60,325 nt of DNA from a virus. Where the stretch lies: positions 1 to 60,325 of IMG/VR virus record IMGVR_UViG_3300006844_000009; one strand, given 5' to 3'. This document shows, one piece after another, positions 47,267 to 54,391 of the stretch (its first letter is position 1; the number at the start of each line of letters is the position of its first letter). Under the pieces are notes generated by a model. The model was not told where the DNA came from. It worked only from the letters and a program-made list of their open reading frames with translations, and did not search any database. The position numbers and the translations under genes were made by a program.

Positions 47267-47495
47267 CCTCCTCCTCCAACCTACGGGTGAGCACGTTGTA
47301 TGCCACCCTTGCGATCTTCGCTGCGTGGTGCCCGAAGATGGTGCAGAACCAGCGACCGCGCTGGCCTTCTGTCTGGTTCCGTAGCCATCTCGCCTCCGCC
47401 AGTGTCACCGGGCCTTGCAGACGGTAGGTCTCGATGGCCTCGTCTGGTGAGGTGAGGCGTTGCTTCGATCTCACCTGCGAACCTACGTATCCCAT
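46959..47495 (-). CDS. Hypothetical protein with overprinted 3' half
   Basis: 178 residues from ATG 47495 (GAAGGGAAGG upstream). The first 85 residues look genuine (QGPVTLAEARWLRNQTEGQ; FCTIFGHHAAKIARVAY), then an Arg/Glu helix. From about residue 77 on it overlaps the 46892-47266 gene and becomes Gly/Asp-rich. It ends exactly at the next start (TGATG). Whether the whole frame is used is uncertain. Confidence 0.6.
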   Translation of the reverse strand: MGYVGSQVRSKQRLTSPDEAIETYRLQGPVTLAEARWLRNQTEGQRGRWFCTIFGHHAAKIARVAYNVLTRRLEEEDEARRRQTSQASTEDPGDGVSEGDGAADRDPALDEREAPGSGCTGQPGAGAIGPVAPVHTGATEDHPVGVDRRVDDGELQSLDDDRVPVGSPGAGTTVGVVD

Positions 47496-47521
47496 AGCCT
47501 TCCCTTCGTGCAAATCTGCCT

Positions 47522-47640
47522 CTGGCCAATCTGGATTCTTGCCCCGCCTTTGCTCTCTTCTTCCGCATCTCATATTTACGTTTCTATATGCCATGAGGCC
47601 AGAGATATAAAAGTGTACGGGCAGAATCCAGAATGACCAG
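47522..47640. repeat. Inverted-repeat element, copy 2
   Basis: CTGGCCAATCTGG-ATTCTTGCCC (47522-47544) and, on the other strand, CTGGTCATTCTGG-ATTCTGCCC (47640-47619) face each other across 74 bp of A/T-rich DNA. The left arm and the adjacent GAGAGC/TTTGCTCTCTT stretch match the copy at 1174-1283 in inverse orientation. It lies just upstream of the 47495 gene. Confidence 0.7.
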
Positions 47641-47648
47641 CACCAGAT

Positions 47649-47858
47649 CTACTCCTCCTCGCCGTTCTCCGGAACACCGTTGGGCCAACCCAGCGCGTCG
47701 AAGAGGTCGTCCCGGAGGTTGCAGGTGTGGAACCCACCGGGTTCACAGTGCTGATGCTGGCGAGCGACATCTCGCACTTTGTCGAGGAGGTCCTCCGCCG
47801 TGTCGAGGGCTTCCTCCACCTTCCGTCGAGTGAGGTGGTTGTACGTCCGTGCCGTCAT
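47649..47858 (-). CDS. Hypothetical small helical protein
   Basis: 69 residues, ATGA overlap. N-terminal charged helix (HLTRRKVEEALDTAEDLLDKV), then HCEPGGFHTC, a possible Cys/His metal site, and an acidic end. Function unknown. Confidence 0.75.
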   Translation of the reverse strand: MTARTYNHLTRRKVEEALDTAEDLLDKVRDVARQHQHCEPGGFHTCNLRDDLFDALGWPNGVPENGEEE

Positions 47859-48067
47859 TGCTCTTCGTCCCTCTGCGCTCGACGTTGGTTCCGCTGAGCG
47901 GCGATCTCCAGGGCTGTCATCGGACTGGTTGACTCACACGCCTTGCACTGCTTGTATCCTGCTAGCGGCTTCTGGTACTCCCAATCGTGTTTCGTGACGG
48001 AGCAGACCAGGTACCGCATCAGGAAGAGGTCGATGGCCTTTACGAATGCTCCGACCTGTGCTTTCAC
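47855..48067 (-). CDS. Hypothetical protein with CxxC
   Basis: 70 residues, GTG start. N-terminal amphipathic helix (VGAFVKAIDLFLMRYLV), then KQCKACESTSP and a basic Gln/Arg tail. ATGA overlap with the next gene. Function unknown. Confidence 0.72.
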   Translation of the reverse strand: MKAQVGAFVKAIDLFLMRYLVCSVTKHDWEYQKPLAGYKQCKACESTSPMTALEIAAQRNQRRAQRDEEQ

Positions 48068-48195
48068 TCAGCACCCCTTGCTGACTAGTAGATGGAGGGC
48101 CTTCCACCCTCCCGCCGGGTTTTACCGGACTACCTTGCGTACCACCGCTCGGAGATGTCCAACGTCGCCCACGGACGCCTCCGGCGGGGTGTCCT

Positions 48196-49290
48196 TCAAC
48201 GCTGCCAGATGCTCTGGTGCGGCGCGATCAGCTTCAGGCTGTCCAAGTCGAAGCTGACCTCACCACGGTGGACCTTCCGGCCAGCGATGAGACGTGTAGC
48301 GTTGACGCCCGTCGGTGTCCAGTCGATCTCGTTCACCAGGTGTCCGAAGTTGACCGCCGACTGCCCGGAGAGTGCTGCCTTCGCGGCAGCGACGGCAACT
48401 TCCTCGCTCAGGTCCATGACCATGACGTGCAGCGTCAGGGTCACCGGCACCTCGAAGATGAACTCCCGCTTCCGCGGTAGCTGCGGTAGTCCGATCCGAT
48501 CCAGGACCTCGTTCACGCCCTCGTCGCACCACTGCTTGGTCCGCTGGAGTGCGACCGCTTCCCGGTGGAACCCAGTGACGATCTCGCCGACCCGCGCAGC
48601 TGCCAGTGCAGCGTTCTGCTCCGCGGTCTCCTTCTCCGCGATGAGCTGTCCCTTCTCCGCCGCGAGACGCTCCAGCGCTGCATCCTTCTCCCGCAGCGCC
48701 TCGAGCAGCTTGTCCAAGCTCGCCTGAGCAACGGCAGAGACGACCACCTGTGCTTCCGCTTGTGCCGTTTGCTCCTCCTCCGTAGCAACCGGCTCCGCCC
48801 CGAGGGAGTCGACCTTCCACAGGCCGAGCCACTCTCGCTCGTTGTTCGAGCCCTCGCGGTAGGCCTGCTCCGGGATCGAGTAGTCCACGTATCCCGGCCG
48901 GGTTGTCGACAACCTCCGGTGTGGCTCCAGTCGCAACCGCTCCAGCGGCGTCAGCTGGTCGAGGCTGTCCTGAGGGATCTGGAAGAACCTGAACTGCGGG
49001 AACTCCCCGATCTCCCCGGTGTCCTCTGGAACCTCCATGGTTTCCGGCCGGACCTCGAACGGTCGCAGCCAGTCCCTCTCGAGTGGCGTAGCGGCTTCCA
49101 GCACGTCGGCCGGGATCAGCACCGACGTACTCTGGTCCTCGTTCGAGTGTCCGTCCCAATACTTCACCAACCGCTCCCGGTCTTCCCGCCCCAGGCTGGT
49201 CCAGGCCCCATCCGGGATCCGGAAGAGCGTACCCCGCTGCTCCGAAACCGCGGGGGTGTCAACGGCGGCCGTAGCCGTCTCGTCAGTCAT
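48196..49290 (-). CDS. Coiled-coil protein of unknown function
   Basis: 364 residues from ATG 49290 (AAGGAG 9 nt upstream). Residues about 20-180 are acidic and Pro-containing; a long coiled coil follows at about 195-270 (LEALREKDAALERLAAEKGQ). The last 75 residues are beta-rich (FEVPVTLTLHVMVMDLSEE; EIDWTPTGVNATRLIA). It is one of the larger accessory genes and may be structural or scaffold-like. Not recognised. Confidence 0.8.
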   Translation of the reverse strand: MTDETATAAVDTPAVSEQRGTLFRIPDGAWTSLGREDRERLVKYWDGHSNEDQSTSVLIPADVLEAATPLERDWLRPFEVRPETMEVPEDTGEIGEFPQFRFFQIPQDSLDQLTPLERLRLEPHRRLSTTRPGYVDYSIPEQAYREGSNNEREWLGLWKVDSLGAEPVATEEEQTAQAEAQVVVSAVAQASLDKLLEALREKDAALERLAAEKGQLIAEKETAEQNAALAAARVGEIVTGFHREAVALQRTKQWCDEGVNEVLDRIGLPQLPRKREFIFEVPVTLTLHVMVMDLSEEVAVAAAKAALSGQSAVNFGHLVNEIDWTPTGVNATRLIAGRKVHRGEVSFDLDSLKLIAPHQSIWQR

Positions 49291-49328
49291 GCGTGTTGCT
49301 CCTTGCCTGCTGGGACCATCCCAGCTCG

Positions 49329-49412
49329 TGACCCCGGCAGGATTCGAACCTGCAGTACCAGTGCCGTGGGCAGCCACCCGGGTGACTGTTTCTCTCCGCA
49401 CAGCTCGGGGTC
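49329..49412 (-). tRNA. tRNA-like element without a standard anticodon arm
   Basis: 84 nt: perfect acceptor GACCCCG/CGGGGTC, perfect T arm GCAGG-TTCGAAT-CCTGC, A discriminator, and a D-like stem CTG/CAG. The middle (CACCCGGGTGG, CTGCCCACGG) folds into short hairpins but no 5-bp stem with 7-nt loop can be drawn. The size fits a class II tRNA (Ser/Leu/Tyr) with a long arm. Pseudo-tRNA or a tRNA mimic. Confidence 0.5.
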
Positions 49413-49418
49413 ATCACG

Positions 49419-49679
49419 CTACGCCGCCTTCTGTGTCGTGGTGACGGTCAGCATGCCCTCCGCCTCCAGCCGGTCAAGCAGGTCTCCGTCGAACCGCAAG
49501 CCCATCTCCAGTACCGCATTGAGCTTGCACAGGTGCTCCAGACCTGGCTTGACTCGTCCCGCCTCCCAATCCGCGACTTGTGTGGTCCACACGTCGCATG
49601 CTTCTGCCGTCTCCCGCTGCGACCATCCCTTGCGTACCCGTGCTAGATATATACCCCGTCGAATCATCTCCGGTGTCAC
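49419..49679 (-). CDS. Xre/Cro-type HTH regulator
   Basis: 86 residues from GTG 49679 (GTGA overlap). Helix-turn-helix at about 18-45: GWSQRETAEACDVWTTQVADWEAG, followed by RVKPGLEHLCKL, as in Cro/C1-type repressors. A transcription regulator of the accessory block is likely; a target could be the palindromes near 0.8 kb, the promoter operators, or the dispersed elements, but nothing links it directly. Confidence 0.82.
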   Translation of the reverse strand: MTPEMIRRGIYLARVRKGWSQRETAEACDVWTTQVADWEAGRVKPGLEHLCKLNAVLEMGLRFDGDLLDRLEAEGMLTVTTTQKAA

Positions 49680-50161
49680 GGAACCTCCGTCCCGCCCATG
49701 GGCGCCTTCGCTCCCGGGGGCTGTCCGTTCTCGAGCGACCACGCGAGCCACTCTGCTTGAGCGATGCACGCGTATGCCTGCATCCACCCCTGGTACTTGT
49801 TGATGTCTCCCACCTGATCCAGGAAGGGCTGGTACGACTGGAGCATCCGTTCGACCTGCTTCAGGAGGGCACCGGGATCAATCTGCGGGCGCTCCTGTAC
49901 CTTCGCGTCCTTCGGCTCGTTGGCGAGACGATCCTCGTACACGCGCCGCTTGATCCGGTATGCCTTGGCCCGAGCCAGGTCCCACCGCTCCTCCGCCTCC
50001 CGCATCCTGGCGATGGCACGGTAGAACCTCTCCATCGCCGTAGCGTCTTCGTGGTTCCATAGCGGGTTGATGTACTGGAACGGTGTCCTGCCTAGCTTCG
50101 GGGTGAGAGAGACGTGCTGGCTGCCTGCGCGGGGAAACGGTACTGCGGATTTTTCGGGCAC
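49676..50161 (-). CDS. Hypothetical helical protein
   Basis: 161 residues, GTG start after AAGGAGGTG. Charged helical centre (MERFYRAIARMREAEERWDL; AKAYRIKRRVYEDRLANEPK) and a Trp-rich C-terminal helix (AQAEWLAWSLENG). First gene below element F. No family. Confidence 0.78.
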   Translation of the reverse strand: MPEKSAVPFPRAGSQHVSLTPKLGRTPFQYINPLWNHEDATAMERFYRAIARMREAEERWDLARAKAYRIKRRVYEDRLANEPKDAKVQERPQIDPGALLKQVERMLQSYQPFLDQVGDINKYQGWMQAYACIAQAEWLAWSLENGQPPGAKAPMGGTEVP

Positions 50162-50190
50162 TTAACACCTCCTTTATACTGTGTAATCCG

Positions 50191-50277
50191 GCTAAAACGA
50201 AGGATACGGACAGATCGGATCAAGGCGTGACATTTATGTTGGCCGAGTTCCGATCTGACCGTAAATCGCGTTTTAGC
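50191..50277. repeat. Dispersed intergenic element, site F (long hairpin)
   Basis: GCTAAAACG (50191-50199) and CGTTTTAGC (50269-50277) are perfect outer arms; ACGGACAGATCGGA (50206-50219) and TCCGATCTGACCGT (50249-50262) pair with one mismatch. The right side carries the element core TTCCGATCTGACCGTAAATC preceded by TGTTGGCCGAG, as at site B. It lies 30 bp upstream of the gene starting at 50161. Confidence 0.75.
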
Positions 50278-50288
50278 ACTTGTGGTGC

Positions 50289-50567
50289 TCACCAGTTGCC
50301 CCCGATTTTCCGTACCAGCCGGAATGGTGCTGGTATCGTTGGCGTGAAGACCTTCGGCTTCCGGCGGGAGTTCCGCTTCACCCATGCGTACTGGGCAGAG
50401 CCGTCTCCGCGGAAGGCTCGCTCTGCACCGCAGCGGCAGTGCTCGATGCGAGCGTTGCTCCACTTGCGCCACACTTGAACGGTCCACGGCACACACCTGT
50501 GCCAGCACCACGGTTTGGATGCAATGAACCACGGGATGCCGTTCACGTGGGTGGTAACTACGTCCAT
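50289..50567 (-). CDS. Hypothetical basic protein
   Basis: 92 residues. Aromatic and basic (IPWFIASKPWCWHRCVPWTVQ; AWVKRNSRRKPKVFTP), with HCRCGAERAF as a possible metal knuckle. ATG within the end of the preceding gene (10-bp overlap). Function unknown. Confidence 0.7.
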   Translation of the reverse strand: MDVVTTHVNGIPWFIASKPWCWHRCVPWTVQVWRKWSNARIEHCRCGAERAFRGDGSAQYAWVKRNSRRKPKVFTPTIPAPFRLVRKIGGNW

Positions 50568-50713
50568 GGTGCCTCCTCATCTGCGATGCGGAACACGTAC
50601 TTGCCTGTGTCGGGCTCGTACCCGACGAGTTCGAGGACTCCTGCTTCGACGCCGAGGGACACGTTCGCTGCGATGCACCAGTAGCAGATGCATCCCTCGG
50701 CGTGCGGAGTCAC
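50558..50713 (-). CDS. Hypothetical small Cys-rich protein
   Basis: 51 residues, not listed by a 60-codon filter. GTG start; begins VTPHAEGCICYWCIAAN, three Cys with a His nearby. Beta-rich end (GVLELVGYEPDTGKYVF). It overlaps both neighbours by a few bases. Confidence 0.65.
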   Translation of the reverse strand: MTPHAEGCICYWCIAANVSLGVEAGVLELVGYEPDTGKYVFRIADEEAPWT

Positions 50714-50714
50714 G

Positions 50715-50891
50715 TCAGGATCCACCTTGCTCGCTGATCTCGAACTGGACCCGCGGCAGGAGAGCGTCGATGTCCTGCAGCTCGATCTTGTCCTCGTCCT
50801 CCCGCAGCTCCGCCGGGATGGACTCGATGTTGCCCTTCCGACGGTTCAGCGCCTTGCTGATCGTCAGCAGCTCCTTCAGCTCCAACTTCAT
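50715..50891 (-). CDS. Hypothetical small protein
   Basis: 58 residues, ATG overlapping the preceding stop (ATGA). Helical start (MKLELKELLTISKALNRRKG) and an acidic middle (ELREDEDKIELQDIDALL). Stop overlaps no gene, but the next start is 1 bp away. Function unknown. Confidence 0.7.
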   Translation of the reverse strand: MKLELKELLTISKALNRRKGNIESIPAELREDEDKIELQDIDALLPRVQFEISEQGGS

Positions 50892-51268
50892 GCTCCGGGC
50901 CTCACTTCTACTCGTACGTCTGGGTTGTCCTCTGCCAGCAAGCGTCGCGTGAGCCAGTCTCGGATCAGGTTCTCGAAGGCTGTCTCCGGCCTGTGTCCCT
51001 CGCGTTCAGCTCTCTCCGCAACGTCTAGCAGGAAGTCCGGTGCGAGGCCGGAGATGGCGACTGCGAGCTCATGCGTTGGCGTTCTCTGAACCTGCGACGC
51101 TCGGTGCTCGAGCTCCGTCTTCAACCGGTCCCACAGGTCGTGCACCCGGCCTTGTAGCTCCACCTGTGCTCGGTCCAAGTCCGGCTTGTGGAGCGCCACC
51201 ATGAGCAAGTCGATCCCCTCCTTGATGGTGACAAGGTCGGCCTGCTCCAGCGATCGGATGCCACTCAC
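50888..51268 (-). CDS. Hypothetical protein
   Basis: 126 residues from GTG 51268 (GTGA overlap; GGTGAGG upstream). Helical, e.g. LVTIKEGIDLLMVALHK and RVHDLWDRLKTELEHRAS; C-terminal RPETAFENLIRDWLTRRLLAED could be a CopG/Arc-like or mini-HTH region. Function unknown. Confidence 0.7.
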   Translation of the reverse strand: MSGIRSLEQADLVTIKEGIDLLMVALHKPDLDRAQVELQGRVHDLWDRLKTELEHRASQVQRTPTHELAVAISGLAPDFLLDVAERAEREGHRPETAFENLIRDWLTRRLLAEDNPDVRVEVRPGA

Positions 51269-51444
51269 GCGATGTACCTCACCGTCGTACCCTCGAACGA
51301 TCCACCGAAGTGCTCCTCGAGAGCGGTCCGGATGACGTTCCCCATCTCCTCCTCGAGTGCCTCCTTGTCGCCTTCGCCGGCGTTGGCTTGGTACCACTCC
51401 GCGATCGGCTCTTCCGGCGTCGTGAGGCCCCACTGTGTCTGCAT
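51265..51444 (-). CDS. Hypothetical small acidic protein
   Basis: 59 residues, missed by a 60-codon filter. Starts MQTQWGLTTPEEPIAEWY; ribosome site TAGGAG 5 nt upstream. First gene of the transcript from the 51481-51510 promoter. Acidic helix AGEGDKEALEEEMGN. Function unknown. Confidence 0.72.
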   Translation of the reverse strand: MQTQWGLTTPEEPIAEWYQANAGEGDKEALEEEMGNVIRTALEEHFGGSFEGTTVRYIA

Positions 51445-51480
51445 TGCGCTCCTATCTCGCGTGAATTCGCCCGTGAGTTA

Positions 51481-51510
51481 AGTATATGGGATAACCCCGG
51501 GCGAAATCAA
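51481..51510 (-). promoter_or_regulatory. Leftward promoter with perfect operator dyad
   Basis: Minus strand: -35 TTGATT (51510-51505), 18-bp spacer, -10 TATACT (51486-51481). Perfect 10-bp inverted arms CGGGCGAAAT (51498-51507) and ATTTCGCCCG (51528-51537) overlap the -35 box. Predicted start about 51474, with an ATG 30 nt later. Confidence 0.88.
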
Positions 51511-51582
51511 TTGGTTCGGTGGATCGAATTTCGCCCGAGAGGGGTCCGAGCACGTCGTCAGCGAGCTCGGACCCCAGTCTCG

Positions 51583-52470
51583 CTACCTGAACGTCGGCAC
51601 CGCTGCGCTGCAGATGGCACTGACGTTGAGGTTCTGCGGCTTGATCTCCTTGAGGACGGTTGTCCACATGGCACTGCACTGGTAGAACGCTGCGACCGGG
51701 TCGCTCGAGAGCGACGCAGCGATCGTCTTGTTCGCGAGTGCGATCTGTGCCGCTGTCAGGGCTCCCTGTTCCGCAATCCGCGTTTGTGCGATCGCAGCCT
51801 GGACACCGCGTAGCTGGTCCTCGGTCTTGTCGTCGAGGTCCAGCCCGGTGACCGTGATCTTGATCCCCGGCAGGACTTCACCGATTGCTGCTTGCAGCTT
51901 GTCCGTCGCGAGCTTCCCGTACGTACCGAAGACGTCGTCCTGGAGCTTCACCGTTGCGAGGGGGTCGTACTGCCCGAACGCAGCGTTCAACGCTCCCTTC
52001 GCCTTGGTGTACACGTAGACGCTCCGGATCCGTTCTTCCGACTTCCAGGTAAGGAACAGGTCGTCGATCGAGCTTGCCGGCTGCGTGTACTCGATGATCC
52101 CGAACACCTTCGCAGTCGCCTGACCAGCGAGGCGGACGTCGACCCACGGCTCGTCCTCACAGTCACCGCACTTCGGGTCGTCCTTGAACTCCACCCACTG
52201 TTGTCGTGTCGAGAACGAGGTCCCGGAAGACCACGGATCGACGAGGTTCAACCCGGCTTCGTTGACCCCGGTGACCTTCCCAAAGGAGGTCTGTACCTTC
52301 TGGTTCCCGGCGTCTACGATCGAGATCGAACACGCCAGCCAGACGATCGCGAAGGCGCCGAGCGGAGCAGCGATAGCCCCGAAGCGCCAACCCTTGTTCC
52401 ACAGAACTCCGATGCCAACCAGCGCAGCGAGACCTGCGATGACCAGCAAGACGAGGATTGCCACCCTCAC
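51583..52470 (-). CDS. SPFH/Band 7 membrane protein
   Basis: 295 residues, GTG start. Two N-terminal membrane helices (about 3-22, VAILVLLVIAGLAALVGIGV, and 30-50), then a SPFH-type domain (SIVDAGNQKVQTSFGKVTGV; LVDPWSSGTSFSTRQQWV) and a helical Gln/Ala-rich stalk (AIAQTRIAEQGALTAAQIA). SPFH proteins form membrane rings and scaffolds. In phages they are found but unexplained; a role in membrane integrity or superinfection control is possible. Confidence 0.85.
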   Translation of the reverse strand: MRVAILVLLVIAGLAALVGIGVLWNKGWRFGAIAAPLGAFAIVWLACSISIVDAGNQKVQTSFGKVTGVNEAGLNLVDPWSSGTSFSTRQQWVEFKDDPKCGDCEDEPWVDVRLAGQATAKVFGIIEYTQPASSIDDLFLTWKSEERIRSVYVYTKAKGALNAAFGQYDPLATVKLQDDVFGTYGKLATDKLQAAIGEVLPGIKITVTGLDLDDKTEDQLRGVQAAIAQTRIAEQGALTAAQIALANKTIAASLSSDPVAAFYQCSAMWTTVLKEIKPQNLNVSAICSAAVPTFR

Positions 52471-52483
52471 TCCACTTCCGTAA

Positions 52484-52675
52484 CTAGTTTGGTTCCCCTG
52501 CCTGCTGGCAGAAGTCTACTGGGTGACGCAGCGGACACGCTGGGTCGTGCCAGATGATCCGCTCCGCCCACACTTCTGGATGGGGACCGACTCCGAACTC
52601 GCGTAGCCAGGTGCAGGTGCACCCGAGATTGCGAGCCTCGTAGGATGGTTGGCCGGGCACGAGTTCGATCCCCAT
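52484..52675 (-). CDS. Small Cys/His protein
   Basis: 63 residues from ATG 52675 (GAGAGGGAAGTAGGG upstream). CTCTW and HDPACPLRHPVDF give a likely C2-H-C zinc site; similar short proteins are common in actinophages. One frame shift from QueE end. Function unknown. Confidence 0.72.
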   Translation of the reverse strand: MGIELVPGQPSYEARNLGCTCTWLREFGVGPHPEVWAERIIWHDPACPLRHPVDFCQQAGEPN

Positions 52676-52677
52676 CC

Positions 52678-53427
52678 CTACTTCCCTCTCTCGTCGCCCC
52701 AGAGAGCTACGTGAGTCCGCAGTGAGAGTCCCCAGCCCCGCGCTAGGGCCTCGTCTGCGATCTCCTTCGCAACCTCCAGGTTCCGTTCGAGTGTCGTCCC
52801 CTCCGGCATGACCTGTACCCGCCACGCCGGGAGGTTGAGCTGTACCACGATCCCGTCGAGCTCCCAGAAGTCATTCGGGCTCGTCACCACGAACTTGAAG
52901 TGTGCCTTGTGGTCTCCGACGAACCGCTCCAGGACCAGCGGCTTGAACCGCTTCGCTTCCCGGTTTCCGCTGCTAGCTAGCTTCGGTGACACGTTGTACT
53001 GCGTCACCAGGTCATCGAACGCGGAGATGGGCCGCAGCGTCCCCGCAGTCTCGATGTGAACCCGGTTGCCCCACGCAACCAAGCGCTCCAGAACCGGGAT
53101 CAACTGCATCTGCTGCATCATCGGCTCACCACCGCTGACTACGATGATGGTCGGCCGTTCCGCAACGTCCCATAGCAGCTGGAGCTCGTTGAGCACCTGC
53201 GCTGGTGGCATGCGGTGGATCTGTTCCGTCCGGGTCCACTGCTTGCCTGACTGGTGCGCCTGCGCCTTCTCTCTGGTGTAGGCCCACGTGAAGGGAGTGT
53301 CACACCAGTGGCACTGCAGGTTGCACTGCGCAACGCGGATGAACAGACAGTGCTGCCCTGCAGCTGTGCCTTCACCCTGGAAGGTGGGACCGAAGATCTC
53401 GTTGATCTCGATCTGGTCAGCGGACAT
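52678..53427 (-). CDS. queE: 7-carboxy-7-deazaguanine synthase QueE
   Basis: 249 residues. Radical-SAM cluster CNLQCHWCD (Cys-x3-Cys-x2-Cys), the GPTFQGEGTAAGQ start and the VVSGGEPMMQ loop are diagnostic. It rearranges carboxytetrahydropterin to CDG, the QueC substrate, completing the FolE-QueD-QueE-QueC path. It lies about 17 kb from the other pathway genes and next to an SPFH gene, so it belongs to a different transcript. Confidence 0.94.
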   Translation of the reverse strand: MSADQIEINEIFGPTFQGEGTAAGQHCLFIRVAQCNLQCHWCDTPFTWAYTREKAQAHQSGKQWTRTEQIHRMPPAQVLNELQLLWDVAERPTIIVVSGGEPMMQQMQLIPVLERLVAWGNRVHIETAGTLRPISAFDDLVTQYNVSPKLASSGNREAKRFKPLVLERFVGDHKAHFKFVVTSPNDFWELDGIVVQLNLPAWRVQVMPEGTTLERNLEVAKEIADEALARGWGLSLRTHVALWGDERGK

Positions 53428-53447
53428 CCCGCATCCTCTCGGTTAGT

Positions 53448-53481
53448 GAGGGCCCTGCGCTGACGGTTGCACAGGGCCCTC
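53448..53481 (-). terminator. Hairpin between the 53491 gene and QueE
   Basis: Perfect 10-bp arms GAGGGCCCTG (53448-53457) and CAGGGCCCTC (53472-53481), 14-nt loop. No T-run follows on the minus strand, so it may be an attenuator or an mRNA-stabilising stem rather than a strong terminator. Confidence 0.6.
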
Positions 53482-53490
53482 GGTCCTTGG

Positions 53491-53919
53491 TTACTCCGTC
53501 GCCAGCTTGGGCTGGTCCCCGTCCTCTTCCTCCATCCGCTGTACCGTGTCCACGAAGTCGATGATCGCCTTCGAGTCGATGCCAGCGATCACCACCGGTG
53601 TCGGCTCGTCTGCGTCCTCCTCCTGCTGGCGCTCCTTGTCCCTCTGCCGGGTCACCGCAGGGTCCTGACCGCAGCGCCAGTCGCGCTTCTCGAAGGCTGC
53701 ACAGCGGTAGTCCGCACCGTCCACGTAGAACTCGAGTGCGACGTCGATGACGTCCACCGGGATGGACTCGAAGAAGTGGTCTGCGGCGAGGCGCAGCAGG
53801 TTCATCTGCTCTTCCCACGACAGTGCAGCGTTGACCTCCGTCTCGAGCGACTTGAACTCGGGCCGTTGGTCGGTTCCACGGCTCAGCTTCGCGTGACCGT
53901 AGAACGTGCGTGTGTTCAT
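53491..53919 (-). CDS. Hypothetical acidic protein
   Basis: 142 residues from ATG 53919. Helical middle (EEQMNLLRLAADHFFESIPV), a Cys pair (YRCAAFEKRDWRCG), and an acidic Gln/Glu linker (RQRDKERQQEEDADEP). Function unknown. Confidence 0.76.
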   Translation of the reverse strand: MNTRTFYGHAKLSRGTDQRPEFKSLETEVNAALSWEEQMNLLRLAADHFFESIPVDVIDVALEFYVDGADYRCAAFEKRDWRCGQDPAVTRQRDKERQQEEDADEPTPVVIAGIDSKAIIDFVDTVQRMEEEDGDQPKLATE

Positions 53920-54003
53920 GTAGGCAAACCCTCTCTGGCCGTTGGCTTTGAACGGACCGGTTGGTGCACAGCTGTGCAAGGTGCTGCACACCGCCCGCTA
54001 CGT

Positions 54004-54186
54004 TCAACGCGGCACCGTCATCAGGGCTGCGAAGAGCAACCCTGCCAGTAACCCTGCGTTCGGAAGGAACTCCCACTGGAGCACCCACTTGCGTGCCTTT
54101 CGGAGGTACGTCTGCCACTTGGGCTTGTCCCACCCCTGGCGAGTCACGCGGTACGTGATCGCACTCTGCTGCTGCCATACGGTCAT
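54004..54186 (-). CDS. Small membrane protein
   Basis: 60 residues. Basic, aromatic N-terminal half (KPKWQTYLRKARKWVLQW) and a C-terminal hydrophobic helix (NAGLLAGLLFAALMTV). GGCGGAGTGAC upstream of the ATG. Might be a membrane-associated toxin-like or accessory peptide; unknown. Confidence 0.68.
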   Translation of the reverse strand: MTVWQQQSAITYRVTRQGWDKPKWQTYLRKARKWVLQWEFLPNAGLLAGLLFAALMTVPR

Positions 54187-54187
54187 G

Positions 54188-54391
54188 TCACTCCGCCTCC
54201 TCGACGGTGATGTAGTACACCCTGTTGTCGTACATCACCGTGAAGCCGGTGATGGTGCGACCCGATAGCTCCCTAGTCCAGGCCGGCTCGCTGGCGCCGG
54301 TCCCCTCTGGACCAGGTACCAAGTGCTGAGCATTGAACGCCTCCCCTAGCAACACCGCGACTTGGTGTTGCCTGTCCAAGTACCCGGCCAT
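54188..54391 (-). CDS. Hypothetical small protein
   Basis: 67 residues, TGATG overlap with the previous stop. Ends VMYDNRVYYITVEEAE, a beta hairpin; helical VAVLLGEAFNAQHLV before it. The end (GFTVMYDNRVYYITV) is similar in style to other unknown actinophage strands. Function unknown. Confidence 0.7.
   Translation of the reverse strand: MAGYLDRQHQVAVLLGEAFNAQHLVPGPEGTGASEPAWTRELSGRTITGFTVMYDNRVYYITVEEAE

Noticed and set aside
50161-50200. Promoter with TATAAA upstream of the 50161 gene
   Set aside because: The start of transcription would fall in the ribosome site and the -35 is poor.
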